Virus record (IMG/VR): IMGVR_UViG_3300012001_000001
Location: 1 to 44,260 of that record
DNA from: a virus
Strand: one strand, 5' to 3'
DNA: 44,260 nt
Positions 13,915-21,972 of this stretch are shown in pieces; the first letter of the stretch is position 1; every line of letters starts with the position of its first letter. The notes below the pieces were generated by a model that was not told where the DNA came from, made no database searches, and saw only the letters and a list, made by a program, of their open reading frames with translations. A program made the position numbers and the translations under genes.

Positions 13915-14958
13915 ATGGCATATAACACAATAACCGCTAACGAATTCGTAGACAACGTTGAGCGAACCGTCCTTGAACAGCTCAAGGATTCCAAGCCTAA
14001 CCTCGTTCGTTCGCTGTTCAGCTCTGTCCCCTGGAATCCAGGTGACGGTGAAAAAGTAACGTTTAACTCTATTGCTCTGTCCGGCTTTGCGCCTCGCGTG
14101 GTAGAAAATGACAACTATTCTGTTGTCAATCCTTCCAAGGGTAATGAATTGTCCAAGACACAGATCCAGTTTGGTGACAAATTGCAGATCACGCGCCGTA
14201 TGATGAAATTCAATAACCGCTATGCCCGTGCAAAGTTTGATGCACAGGACTTGGTCGGTCGTTTGAAGGCTTCTCTTGACTTGGAAATGACCATGCAGGC
14301 GTTTGCAGAGGCAGACGTAACAACCTTTACGCCACTTGGCGCATTGAGTGCGTATAACATTGCCACGTCTGATGGACAGGCTCTCGCTTCCACGGCACAC
14401 GTTTACGGTGGTGTCACATTCTCCAATATCCTGAATAATGCCACACAGGCAGGCGGTCTTGGTCCAGTCCTCTCTATTGGTAACCTTACCAGTGCCATTA
14501 CGGCAATGGGACAGAATACACCGGATGACTTTGGTACTAACCTTTCTGTCAGCCCGGACACCATTGTTATCGCGAATAACCAGCACATGATTGTGAAGTG
14601 TCACCAGATGTTCGGATCGTCCCTTACACCTGAATCCGCTAACAACGCTGTGAACTATTACGGTGGAACAGGACAGTTTAAGGTTGTCGCGTTGAACTAT
14701 GGTCACTCCACTCCTACGGGAACAGTGAACACCACCGCTGCTACCACGAATATGAACCGCTGGATGGTTGCAGACTCACGTCTGACCGCTCGCTCATGGC
14801 AGTTGATGATGGCCGAAGAGCCAACGACGGAACAGAAGTTCGTGAGTGAGGATAACGTAATTGCCAGCATTCTTGTTACACAGTTCGCTTCTTACGGCAT
14901 TGTCCAGCCACAGGGAACGATGTATTCGTTGTCCATTACGCAGCCTACTCTGAGCTAA
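13915..14958 (+). CDS. Major capsid protein
   Basis: The 347-residue protein begins MAYNTITANEFVDNVERTVL and is rich in Asn, Thr and Ala. It has SLDLEMTMQAFAEADV and a late segment KFVSEDNVIASILVTQFASYGIVQP, typical of HK97-fold capsid subunits in this genomic position. It follows the scaffold and decoration genes and has a long pyrimidine leader. I do not see the canonical N-terminal delta-domain, which agrees with a separate scaffold. Confidence 0.8.
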   Translation: MAYNTITANEFVDNVERTVLEQLKDSKPNLVRSLFSSVPWNPGDGEKVTFNSIALSGFAPRVVENDNYSVVNPSKGNELSKTQIQFGDKLQITRRMMKFNNRYARAKFDAQDLVGRLKASLDLEMTMQAFAEADVTTFTPLGALSAYNIATSDGQALASTAHVYGGVTFSNILNNATQAGGLGPVLSIGNLTSAITAMGQNTPDDFGTNLSVSPDTIVIANNQHMIVKCHQMFGSSLTPESANNAVNYYGGTGQFKVVALNYGHSTPTGTVNTTAATTNMNRWMVADSRLTARSWQLMMAEEPTTEQKFVSEDNVIASILVTQFASYGIVQPQGTMYSLSITQPTLS

Positions 14959-14987
14959 ATTCTATTTAAATTTTAACCCTTTAGTTT

Positions 14988-15536
14988 ATGTCAGGTTTTA
15001 CTTATATATTACTGGGACTTGCGACGATTATATCGTCTCAAATTACGGGATTAACGTCTTGGATTGTCGGATCACAGATTTTTCAAGGAAATATCTTCTT
15101 CGATACGACAAATAATGCTGCGCCAAGTATTATGACCAATACTATTGCGAATGCTACCTACCCTAAGGTTATCCCCTTCGTAGCAAGCGGACACACGGCA
15201 CTCATTGCCAGTCTCGCTATGCCGCAAGCCTATTCATCCGGTGCATTGATTGTCTCTTACTCCGTGGAATGCGGTGGCGTACAGATCGCAACCAGTGGAT
15301 CACTTGTGGTGCAGAGTGGACTCAAGCAAGACAAAGGAACAGGTCTTGTTTTACGTACAGGCGTGTCCGTCAGTACGGGTTCTGTTACAGGTATGAGTAC
15401 AGGAACGGTCGTCGCGTCGAAGATCCAAAAGTCTTATTTACTGAATTTCATTACCACAGCTTCAGGTAGTAAAAACTCAGGAGTAATTGCTGATTGTGTC
15501 GCACATCCGTTTCTTCGGGAAAAATACGGTAGATAA
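14988..15536 (+). CDS. Virion-region protein with N-terminal hydrophobic segment
   Basis: A 182-residue product whose first about 27 residues are hydrophobic (MSGFTYILLGLATIISS, then GLTSWIV). The rest is Ser/Thr/Gly/Val-rich beta-type sequence (IASLAMPQAYSSGALIVSYS). It might be a head fibre or decoration protein with an anchor. Finding such a segment on a gene between capsid and adaptor is unusual. The function is not assigned. Confidence 0.6.
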   Translation: MSGFTYILLGLATIISSQITGLTSWIVGSQIFQGNIFFDTTNNAAPSIMTNTIANATYPKVIPFVASGHTALIASLAMPQAYSSGALIVSYSVECGGVQIATSGSLVVQSGLKQDKGTGLVLRTGVSVSTGSVTGMSTGTVVASKIQKSYLLNFITTASGSKNSGVIADCVAHPFLREKYGR

Positions 15537-15555
15537 ATTCCTTGTTCATTCTCTG

Positions 15556-15576
15556 CTGGCCACAAAGTGTGGCCAG
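15556..15576 (+). other. Strong hairpin downstream of a capsid-region gene
   Basis: CTGGCCACA (15556-15564) and TGTGGCCAG (15568-15576) form a perfect 9-bp stem with a 3-nt loop, 17 bp after the stop at 15536. No T-run follows on either strand, so it is more likely an RNA-stability element, a rho-independent-like pause or an attenuator than a full terminator. It would set expression of the capsid group apart from later genes. Confidence 0.6.
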
Positions 15577-15616
15577 AAATGAATGTACTTCTCTTCACTT
15601 CTTTCCACCCTTGTAT

Positions 15617-16078
15617 ATGGCAGATGGCCCAGACTTTGAAAAACTATTCATGGAAATGAAAGCCCTGAATGCAGAAACGAACTTGAAAGAAATACTACGG
15701 TATTTGCGCTTCTCAAAAGATGAAGGTGCCATGTACCAGAATTATTTGCGCCACTACCTTCCACTGCTTCCTAAGGAGAACCTTGGTGAGTTCATTGATG
15801 ATGTTGTGGACTCCAAAGGGGATACAGACAAAGAATTTGCCGATTCTTTGTATGAGAAGTTTAAAGAGAAAAAAGAGGAAGTTATTGTAAAAGATCCTCC
15901 TGTAATAGAAGGAACCGAAACGACCATTGTTCCTACAACTGAAACAACAATTGTTCCTGTAACCAAAACGACCATTGTTTCTACAGAGGATGTAGAGGCA
16001 GCAGCAGCGAAGAAGGCAGCTACCTCTGCCAAGCGTGCTGCAACTATGGCAGCGAATAGGGCACTAAAGACTAAGTAA
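15617..16078 (+). CDS. Hypothetical protein with Thr/Val-rich repeats and Lys/Ala tail
   Basis: ATG 15617 is preferred over 15542 because the extra 25 residues would cover the hairpin. The product has 153 residues: an acidic helical first half (MADGPDFEKLFMEMKALN..., YLPLLPKENLGEFIDDVVD), then three imperfect copies of ETTIVPTT-like peptide. It ends in a Lys/Ala-rich tail (AAAAKKAATSAKRAATM) that resembles a histone-like DNA-binding tail. A head-interior role is possible. Confidence 0.6.
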   Translation: MADGPDFEKLFMEMKALNAETNLKEILRYLRFSKDEGAMYQNYLRHYLPLLPKENLGEFIDDVVDSKGDTDKEFADSLYEKFKEKKEEVIVKDPPVIEGTETTIVPTTETTIVPVTKTTIVSTEDVEAAAAKKAATSAKRAATMAANRALKTK

Positions 16079-16097
16079 TTTTTCACTTCTCTTTTTT

Positions 16098-16442
16098 ATG
16101 AACGCTATTACAACGTATGACGCATCGGTGACAGGAGTAGTTGAACTGCTGGCAGTCGGCTACTGCAACCTTGAATCTGTAGAAATTGAGAATCCGAACA
16201 CGACTGTTGTGTACTTACAGCTGTTTGATTCTGCTACTACTGCTGCGGTGACTCTTGGAACGACCGTACCTAATACGACACGTCTTATTCCTGCCGGTGA
16301 CGGTGTGGCAAGTGGCGTACGTATTATCGAGTTTAATGCACCACTGCGCTTCGGAAGCGGCATTGTCTATGCCATTACCACCACACGCTCTGACAATACT
16401 TCGCCTGCTTCCGTGTGTCAGATTAATTTTGCACGAAGTTAA
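16098..16442 (+). CDS. Putative small virion protein (114 aa)
   Basis: A beta-rich product (MNAITTYDASVTGVVELLAV..., then NTTVVYLQLFDSATTAAVTLGTTVPNTT) resembling small head-decoration or fibre-tip domains of phages. The leader is TTTTTCACTTCTCTTTTTT with no Shine-Dalgarno. It lies between capsid and adaptor genes. Confidence 0.55.
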   Translation: MNAITTYDASVTGVVELLAVGYCNLESVEIENPNTTVVYLQLFDSATTAAVTLGTTVPNTTRLIPAGDGVASGVRIIEFNAPLRFGSGIVYAITTTRSDNTSPASVCQINFARS

Positions 16443-16462
16443 GTCTTTACCTCTCTTAAACC

Positions 16463-16996
16463 ATGTCTAACGATATTGTTTCACCACCGGGCATCTTCCG
16501 AAGAATTGCCGTTGCGGCCGCGGGAATTATCACGTTGGTTGGTACTGGTGTGGCTTTCACTATTCTTGCGCCGAGTAACAATAACACACTTACTAATCAG
16601 ATAAAGACTGCTGATGGAAGATCTGCATGGTATGTAACAAGCAGTGGATCAACGACGCAATCCGGCAGCTTACGAGTACGCGGTGCGTTATCCGGTTCCA
16701 CTCTTCAAATAGGCGGAACAACTGCCACGCTGACAAACTTTCTTACAAATACGGCAACGCTCGATTTCGCTAACCTTGCCGTTGCAAGCTGTGAACTTTT
16801 GACAATTACGGTGAATGGCGCTGCTGATGGTGATCCTGTCACACTAGGTGTCCCGAATGGAAGTCAGGTAACCAATGGATTTTTCAGCGCCTACGTTTCA
16901 GCTACTAATACTGTTTCCGTAAAATTCTGCGCCGTTATTTCCGGTGATCCGACTTCAGGAACGTTCCGCGTCGATGTTCTGAAAACAACTCCATAA
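16463..16996 (+). CDS. Membrane-segment-bearing head fibre/decoration-like protein
   Basis: Residues 15-36 (IAVAAAGIITLVGTGVAFTIL) form a clear hydrophobic segment. The C-terminal half, from LDFANLAVASCELLTITV to TSGTFRVDVLK, resembles a module I associate with phage head fibres and tail-tip proteins. The protein is 177 residues. A transmembrane anchor on a virion protein is unusual and may point to insertion into a membrane or to export. Confidence 0.6.
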   Translation: MSNDIVSPPGIFRRIAVAAAGIITLVGTGVAFTILAPSNNNTLTNQIKTADGRSAWYVTSSGSTTQSGSLRVRGALSGSTLQIGGTTATLTNFLTNTATLDFANLAVASCELLTITVNGAADGDPVTLGVPNGSQVTNGFFSAYVSATNTVSVKFCAVISGDPTSGTFRVDVLKTTP

Positions 16997-17070
16997 TCCT
17001 CATTCCCTCCTTCTTTCCGGTGTCACTGATTACATGTAACTAATTTTTATATCTTCATCTTCGCCTTTTC

Positions 17071-17952
17071 ATGGCTTCGCCCGCTGGTTCAACCATCATC
17101 GACTTGGCACGCGGTCTGATACGTGAAGAACTTGGCAGCGATGTGCCGTCTGTATCTGATGCGTTCATGCTGTCATTTATATCTGATGCTGATAAGGAAT
17201 TGCTACGCGCTTTTCGGAAAGGTGGTGGCAATACACCGTCTGCCAGTGCCAGAGAGACAGGCTATACACTTGCCTCTGACACAGCCATTAACGATGTCGC
17301 AGGGATAACCTCTGCTTCCGTCACGATTACGGTTGATTCCACGACGGGTTTTGCCGTTTCCGGTACAGCCGTTATCTGGGACGGGGAGGCCTTTGATATT
17401 TTCTCGTACACAGGCATTACCGCTACGTCCTTTACAGGTGTGACAGGCATTGCGTTTGACCATGAAGACAATACCGAAATACAGGCTGTATATGTCCTCC
17501 CTACGAACTTTAAAGCATTCAGACGGACAGAGGACTATGGAGACGGGGTACTACTGAATAGTGCGCCACTGACCTATATGGAAGCACCGCCAAATGCTGG
17601 CAGATTCTCTATTGTGGACGATGGAACGAATAAGTACTTGTGGTTGTACCGTGGCGCCTCTGGCGAGGCATCCGTGTATTATGATAAGACGTCGCCAACG
17701 ATTGATACAATTGACGATACGGTGAGTTTTGATGAGGAATATACGTATTTCTACGTGTGGCGCTGCATCGAAATGTCACTATTTGGCCGAGGGGACTATG
17801 CCATTATCGGACTCGCCAAGCAAAAGGGTGACGCTATTAAACTCGATGCCTTGAAAGATAGGAATATCGGCAGGCGTTTGCGTGTGCGCCAGTTTGGCTC
17901 TGTTGGTGACAGGAATTTTGAGCGCCTTGCTATACGGGAAAGTTCACTATGA
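17071..17952 (+). CDS. Head-tail adaptor-like protein
   Basis: The 293-residue protein begins STIIDLARGLIREELGS and has a later helix-rich segment (DEEYTYFYVWRCIEMSLFGRGDYA). This matches the size, order and flavour of podovirus adaptors that bind the portal and start the tail. The middle contains an inserted beta module (ASVTITVDSTTGFAVSGTAVIW). It overlaps the nozzle-like gene by ATGA. Confidence 0.65.
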   Translation: MASPAGSTIIDLARGLIREELGSDVPSVSDAFMLSFISDADKELLRAFRKGGGNTPSASARETGYTLASDTAINDVAGITSASVTITVDSTTGFAVSGTAVIWDGEAFDIFSYTGITATSFTGVTGIAFDHEDNTEIQAVYVLPTNFKAFRRTEDYGDGVLLNSAPLTYMEAPPNAGRFSIVDDGTNKYLWLYRGASGEASVYYDKTSPTIDTIDDTVSFDEEYTYFYVWRCIEMSLFGRGDYAIIGLAKQKGDAIKLDALKDRNIGRRLRVRQFGSVGDRNFERLAIRESSL

Positions 17953-19988
17953 GCATCTTTATTCAACCAAAGGCGGGCTTCAAAGGCTACGTAAGTGCGC
18001 CTAAAAATGCCAGTGCTTCGTACCTGTCTGCGCCGTCTCAAAACTGCCTAATTACGAGTGACGGGAAGGCTGAAAGTCGGAAAGGCTACGCTGCAGAGTT
18101 TAGTATTGGCCTAGACGGTTTTCCGGCCACAGCTTTTTACCATGAAACGTATGATGTTGCGTTCTTTGCCTTAGGAACAAAGGTGTTTTACCGTGATTTT
18201 ACGGCTGGTGCCACGTATGATACGGGGCTTACGCTCACGACAGGAACCGTCACACGCTTTACTGAATTTTTTGGAGATGTATACCTTACAAATACAACAG
18301 ACGGCCCACGAAGGATTGTCTGTATGCGCCTGAATGGTGCCGTTACAGCCGGAGCTAGTACTATAACGGTAGATGTGGACGGCGTTGCACGTTTGCAGGT
18401 CTTTAGTGTGACCTCTGGTAACCTTATTGTGAACGGAACAGCCGAAGCATTCACCAACCCTATTGTTCCGTACATTTCGGTAACAGGGACGGCTAATAAC
18501 GGTTCTAACCTTATCCGTATTACGACTACTGCCCATAGTTTCCTGACAGGTGACAATGTGACAATAGTAGGAACAGGTGGAACGATAGAAGCAGATGGCA
18601 CATGGACAGTGACGCGTATCAGTGCCACACAATTTGACTTGCAAGCCTCTACGTTTACCAATGCATGGACGTCTGGCGGTACGATTACCTGGAATTACAC
18701 AGACGGCAGAATGCACTTAACAACGACTGCCTCCCAAGCCTATACGGATAATAATTTTGCACTGGTAGTACAGGATATTTCAGGTGTGACAGGCATTCAA
18801 AAGCCGTCAAAGATAGAGCTCTGGAAGTCCAGACTGCATTTGATGGGCTTCCTGTCCTCTACCAACGTAGACCAGCCGAATAACTCTGTAATTGCTGGAC
18901 AGTTTGTTATTGGTGAAACAGGAGCATCTGGTATTGAGAAGATTATTGACTTTACTTATGGAACAGGTGGCGCAACAAAGATCGTTGTTGGTGGTGGCGG
19001 TAAGGTGACAAACATTCTTGGTGTAAAGGACTTCTTATATTTCTTTACGGAAGGAAAGACACATGCGGCGAATTCTGCTGATATTACGACAAGTGGTTCT
19101 GCTATTGGCCTTACGATTCCAAACTTAAAAGATGAACTGCACGGCTGTGTGAATGAAGACTGTGCAACGATAATGGGTAATAACGCACTGACGTATGTAA
19201 CGAATGACAAACGTATTATGATGATTCCTATTTCTACGGAGACAGGAGCAACTGTAAGCCCCCCACAGGAAGACTTTGATGTGCCAATACGTGAACATCT
19301 AAAGAACATGGCCAAAGACCAAACAGGGGCATTTGTGTTCCATTACAGAGGTGGTAGACAAACTATTTACCAGTTGAATATTGCAGGGCAGTGGTTCTGG
19401 TTCATTTGGGATCACAATATTGTGGTTAATACATCGTCTGGAACACAGCATGGTGCATGGCAGCCACCACAGTCTATTAGCCCTGTTGTAGGCTTATTTG
19501 AGCGGAAGGGCGTATTGTACGGTACAGATGTGTCAACAGATACTGTGTACAGCTACTTCACGACATTCACGGATAACTTTGTACCTATCCAAGTGATTAT
19601 CGCTACAGGTGATTTTAATGTAGGCAATGCCATGATGAAACGGGCTGAGCTGGAAGGAGATATCAACCAGCCGTCTATGATTAATATTAAGTGTTATGTG
19701 ACGAATAATAGCGCAGGAAGGCGTTCTGGTTCGGCAAAAGTTATTGATGGCAATGACTATACCTATAGTGATGATCTATCCGTTGGAGCCGTTGCTATTG
19801 GCGATAGTGGGGTTGAAGCGGAAACGACACAGATAGCCCACTGGAAAAAAGGGTTTGGTATTTTCCCGTCTCAAGGCTTTTCTTGTCAGTTGATTGCAGA
19901 GAACTTTCAAGATGGCGGCTACTTTTCTGTTTCTTCCTACTTATTAACCGGTGAAGATTACGCCGGTACTTTTACTTCTGATCTCTAA
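17949..19988 (+). CDS. Tail nozzle/stabilisation-like protein
   Basis: A 679-residue protein, likely equivalent to T7 gp12 or P22 gp10: a beta-propeller-like body (FFALGTKVFYRDFTAG..., KIELWKSRLHLMGFLSS, DFLYFFTEGKTHA). The segment near residues 180-230 (RITTTAHSFLTGDNVTIVG, then GTWTVTRISATQFDLQ) is a small domain often inserted in phage tail proteins. It would form the tail tube distal to the adaptor. The assignment relies on length, order and repeat-like blades. Confidence 0.65.
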   Translation: MSIFIQPKAGFKGYVSAPKNASASYLSAPSQNCLITSDGKAESRKGYAAEFSIGLDGFPATAFYHETYDVAFFALGTKVFYRDFTAGATYDTGLTLTTGTVTRFTEFFGDVYLTNTTDGPRRIVCMRLNGAVTAGASTITVDVDGVARLQVFSVTSGNLIVNGTAEAFTNPIVPYISVTGTANNGSNLIRITTTAHSFLTGDNVTIVGTGGTIEADGTWTVTRISATQFDLQASTFTNAWTSGGTITWNYTDGRMHLTTTASQAYTDNNFALVVQDISGVTGIQKPSKIELWKSRLHLMGFLSSTNVDQPNNSVIAGQFVIGETGASGIEKIIDFTYGTGGATKIVVGGGGKVTNILGVKDFLYFFTEGKTHAANSADITTSGSAIGLTIPNLKDELHGCVNEDCATIMGNNALTYVTNDKRIMMIPISTETGATVSPPQEDFDVPIREHLKNMAKDQTGAFVFHYRGGRQTIYQLNIAGQWFWFIWDHNIVVNTSSGTQHGAWQPPQSISPVVGLFERKGVLYGTDVSTDTVYSYFTTFTDNFVPIQVIIATGDFNVGNAMMKRAELEGDINQPSMINIKCYVTNNSAGRRSGSAKVIDGNDYTYSDDLSVGAVAIGDSGVEAETTQIAHWKKGFGIFPSQGFSCQLIAENFQDGGYFSVSSYLLTGEDYAGTFTSDL

Positions 19989-19989
19989 T

Positions 19990-21972
19990 ATGAAACTCCT
20001 ATACACTATTTTTTACTGGGTTACTGAATCTACAGCACGAACATTTACAGGGCTTATTGTGATTAGTACTTTATCACTTACAGGTATTCACTTTGTTCAG
20101 GCGGCTACAAGCTACGATGTTACAAATGAGCCGCAAATGAATCTTGATGTTTCGATTAACGGAACACAGACAACGGGTATTATTTTATCTGCGCCACAGT
20201 TGAATGCTACAAACCATACGTTTGCTACCACAACAGGCGGTATCCTTCGTATTCGTTTTGGAGCCTACAAGGAAGATATTTACTTTTCCAGTGCAACAGT
20301 GAACGCTACAACATATAAAGTGACGCTTGCAGGAGTTATTAGAAATATCTGCCCACAAGTAGCACGTTCCTACGTCACATGCGGTGCAGGTCGTTCATGG
20401 GGCAAGGGTGCCATTGTAGAACTGAATACAGATGCCCGATTGTTTAATCTAAAAGCTAATATAGATCGTGCCAATACGTTTACCGCGTCTGGCGCTCTAG
20501 CTTTCTCTGGCAGTGGCTCATTGTCTTTTCCTACATTTGCTACAACAGCGGCGCGTAACCAAGCATTGGGTACAAATCCTTCTGGCCCTGTCCGTGGAGC
20601 ATGTGTCACGGCAACAGGCTTGTGTTACGTTTATACAGGTGGTGTATGGACTTCTTTGGCTACGGACGGTACTGCTAATGCTACCACTACTGCGGCTGGA
20701 AAATCAGAATTAGCAACGGCAGCAGACTTATTGGCAGGTACTTTAACAGGTGACTCCGGTGGCCCAATAGTGCTGTCTACATCTGTTACTACTCGTACTT
20801 CTACAGGCTCTACACAGGCTAGTAAAATTCCTGTTCTTGGTACGAATGGTTATCTTACAGGTTCTTTACTAGGAAGTGGTACGAGTAATTCAGGTACCAT
20901 TCTATATGGCGATAATGCATGGCGTGCTCCGCAGAGTGCCTTTTATTTCGGTTCAGGAGTTGATGGAAATGTGTCTATTGGAACAGGAACAACAGTCACT
21001 TTGTCTGCTGATAAAAATTATAATAATCTTACAATTTATTCAGGAGCTACACTGAATACTGGTGGCTATCGTGTGTGGGTAGCTGGAACTTTAAAATTAG
21101 TAGATCCCGGTGTTAGTACTGCTGCTAAGATTGCAGTCAATGGTGGAAATGGCACAAATGGTGGAAATGCAACATTAACTGCCGCAGGAGCTTCAGGAGC
21201 AGGCGGCACAGCTGCTAATAGTGCTGGTTCATTGCCAGCAAGCCCTGCTGCTGGTGCTGGTTCCATAGGGGCAGCAGGTGCTACCGCAGCTGGGTGTGCA
21301 AATGGTTTGGCTGGAGGGAATGGCGTAAGCGGTACAGATGAGACTAATGGTATTGGTTCAAGTGCGGCAGCATCTGGAAATGGAGGAGCTGGGGGGCAGG
21401 ATACAGGCTGTGCAAACACCGTGGGTGCAGCTGGTACTAAGGGTACGGCAGGGGTCACGAGTATTACGACTTCTAAAATAATGTTTAATTCACTTTTACA
21501 GATGATGAGCTGGCCCACGGCTCGTGATTTTTCTGGAAGTGCAAGTGCTGGCGGTGCTGGTGCTGGCGGTGCTGGTGAATCTGGATCATCTGGCAATACC
21601 GGTGCAGGCGGTGGAGGAGGTAGTGGTGGGGCACCGGGTGGAAATATGGATCTTTATGCAAACATTTTAACTGGGTCTGGATATATACAGGCAAATGGAG
21701 GGAATGGAGGGAATGGAGGGAATGGAGGCTCTTCGTCCAACTCAACTTCTGGTTGTGGCGGCGGTGGCGGTGGTGGGGCACCGGGTAATGGCGGTGCTCT
21801 CAATTTATTCTATAAAACACTTACAGCCTGGACAGGAAAAGTAGAAGCACGCGCAGGAACTGCAGGGACGTTTGGACTAGGAGCTACTACTCCATGTTCT
21901 AATCCTGGTGCAAATGGTGTATCTGCTTCAGCTGGATCTTTGGGCCAACTATTTCAATTCCAAGTGCGTTAA
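19990..21972 (+). CDS. Gly-rich tail fibre/receptor-binding protein with N-terminal signal-like segment
   Basis: ATG 19990, just after the upstream stop, gives 660 residues. The N-terminus is a signal-like stretch (TFTGLIVISTLSLTGIHFV ending in QAA). The middle is Thr/Ser-rich beta sequence. Residues about 385-620 are extremely Gly/Ala-rich, with runs such as GGNGGNGGNGG and GGGGSGGAPGG, like the polyglycine-II receptor-binding tips of some phage adhesins. A short DLYANILTGSGYIQANGG block interrupts the runs. It probably binds host surface. The export-type N-terminus is odd for a virion part. Confidence 0.7.
   Translation: MKLLYTIFYWVTESTARTFTGLIVISTLSLTGIHFVQAATSYDVTNEPQMNLDVSINGTQTTGIILSAPQLNATNHTFATTTGGILRIRFGAYKEDIYFSSATVNATTYKVTLAGVIRNICPQVARSYVTCGAGRSWGKGAIVELNTDARLFNLKANIDRANTFTASGALAFSGSGSLSFPTFATTAARNQALGTNPSGPVRGACVTATGLCYVYTGGVWTSLATDGTANATTTAAGKSELATAADLLAGTLTGDSGGPIVLSTSVTTRTSTGSTQASKIPVLGTNGYLTGSLLGSGTSNSGTILYGDNAWRAPQSAFYFGSGVDGNVSIGTGTTVTLSADKNYNNLTIYSGATLNTGGYRVWVAGTLKLVDPGVSTAAKIAVNGGNGTNGGNATLTAAGASGAGGTAANSAGSLPASPAAGAGSIGAAGATAAGCANGLAGGNGVSGTDETNGIGSSAAASGNGGAGGQDTGCANTVGAAGTKGTAGVTSITTSKIMFNSLLQMMSWPTARDFSGSASAGGAGAGGAGESGSSGNTGAGGGGGSGGAPGGNMDLYANILTGSGYIQANGGNGGNGGNGGSSSNSTSGCGGGGGGGAPGNGGALNLFYKTLTAWTGKVEARAGTAGTFGLGATTPCSNPGANGVSASAGSLGQLFQFQVR

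Noticed and set aside
13849-14706. 285-aa minus frame antisense to the capsid gene
   Set aside because: Antisense shadow, no start context and no family.
21066-21596. 176-aa minus Pro/Ala-rich frame
   Set aside because: Mirror of the Gly-rich fibre (GGN codons read backwards give Pro/Ala).
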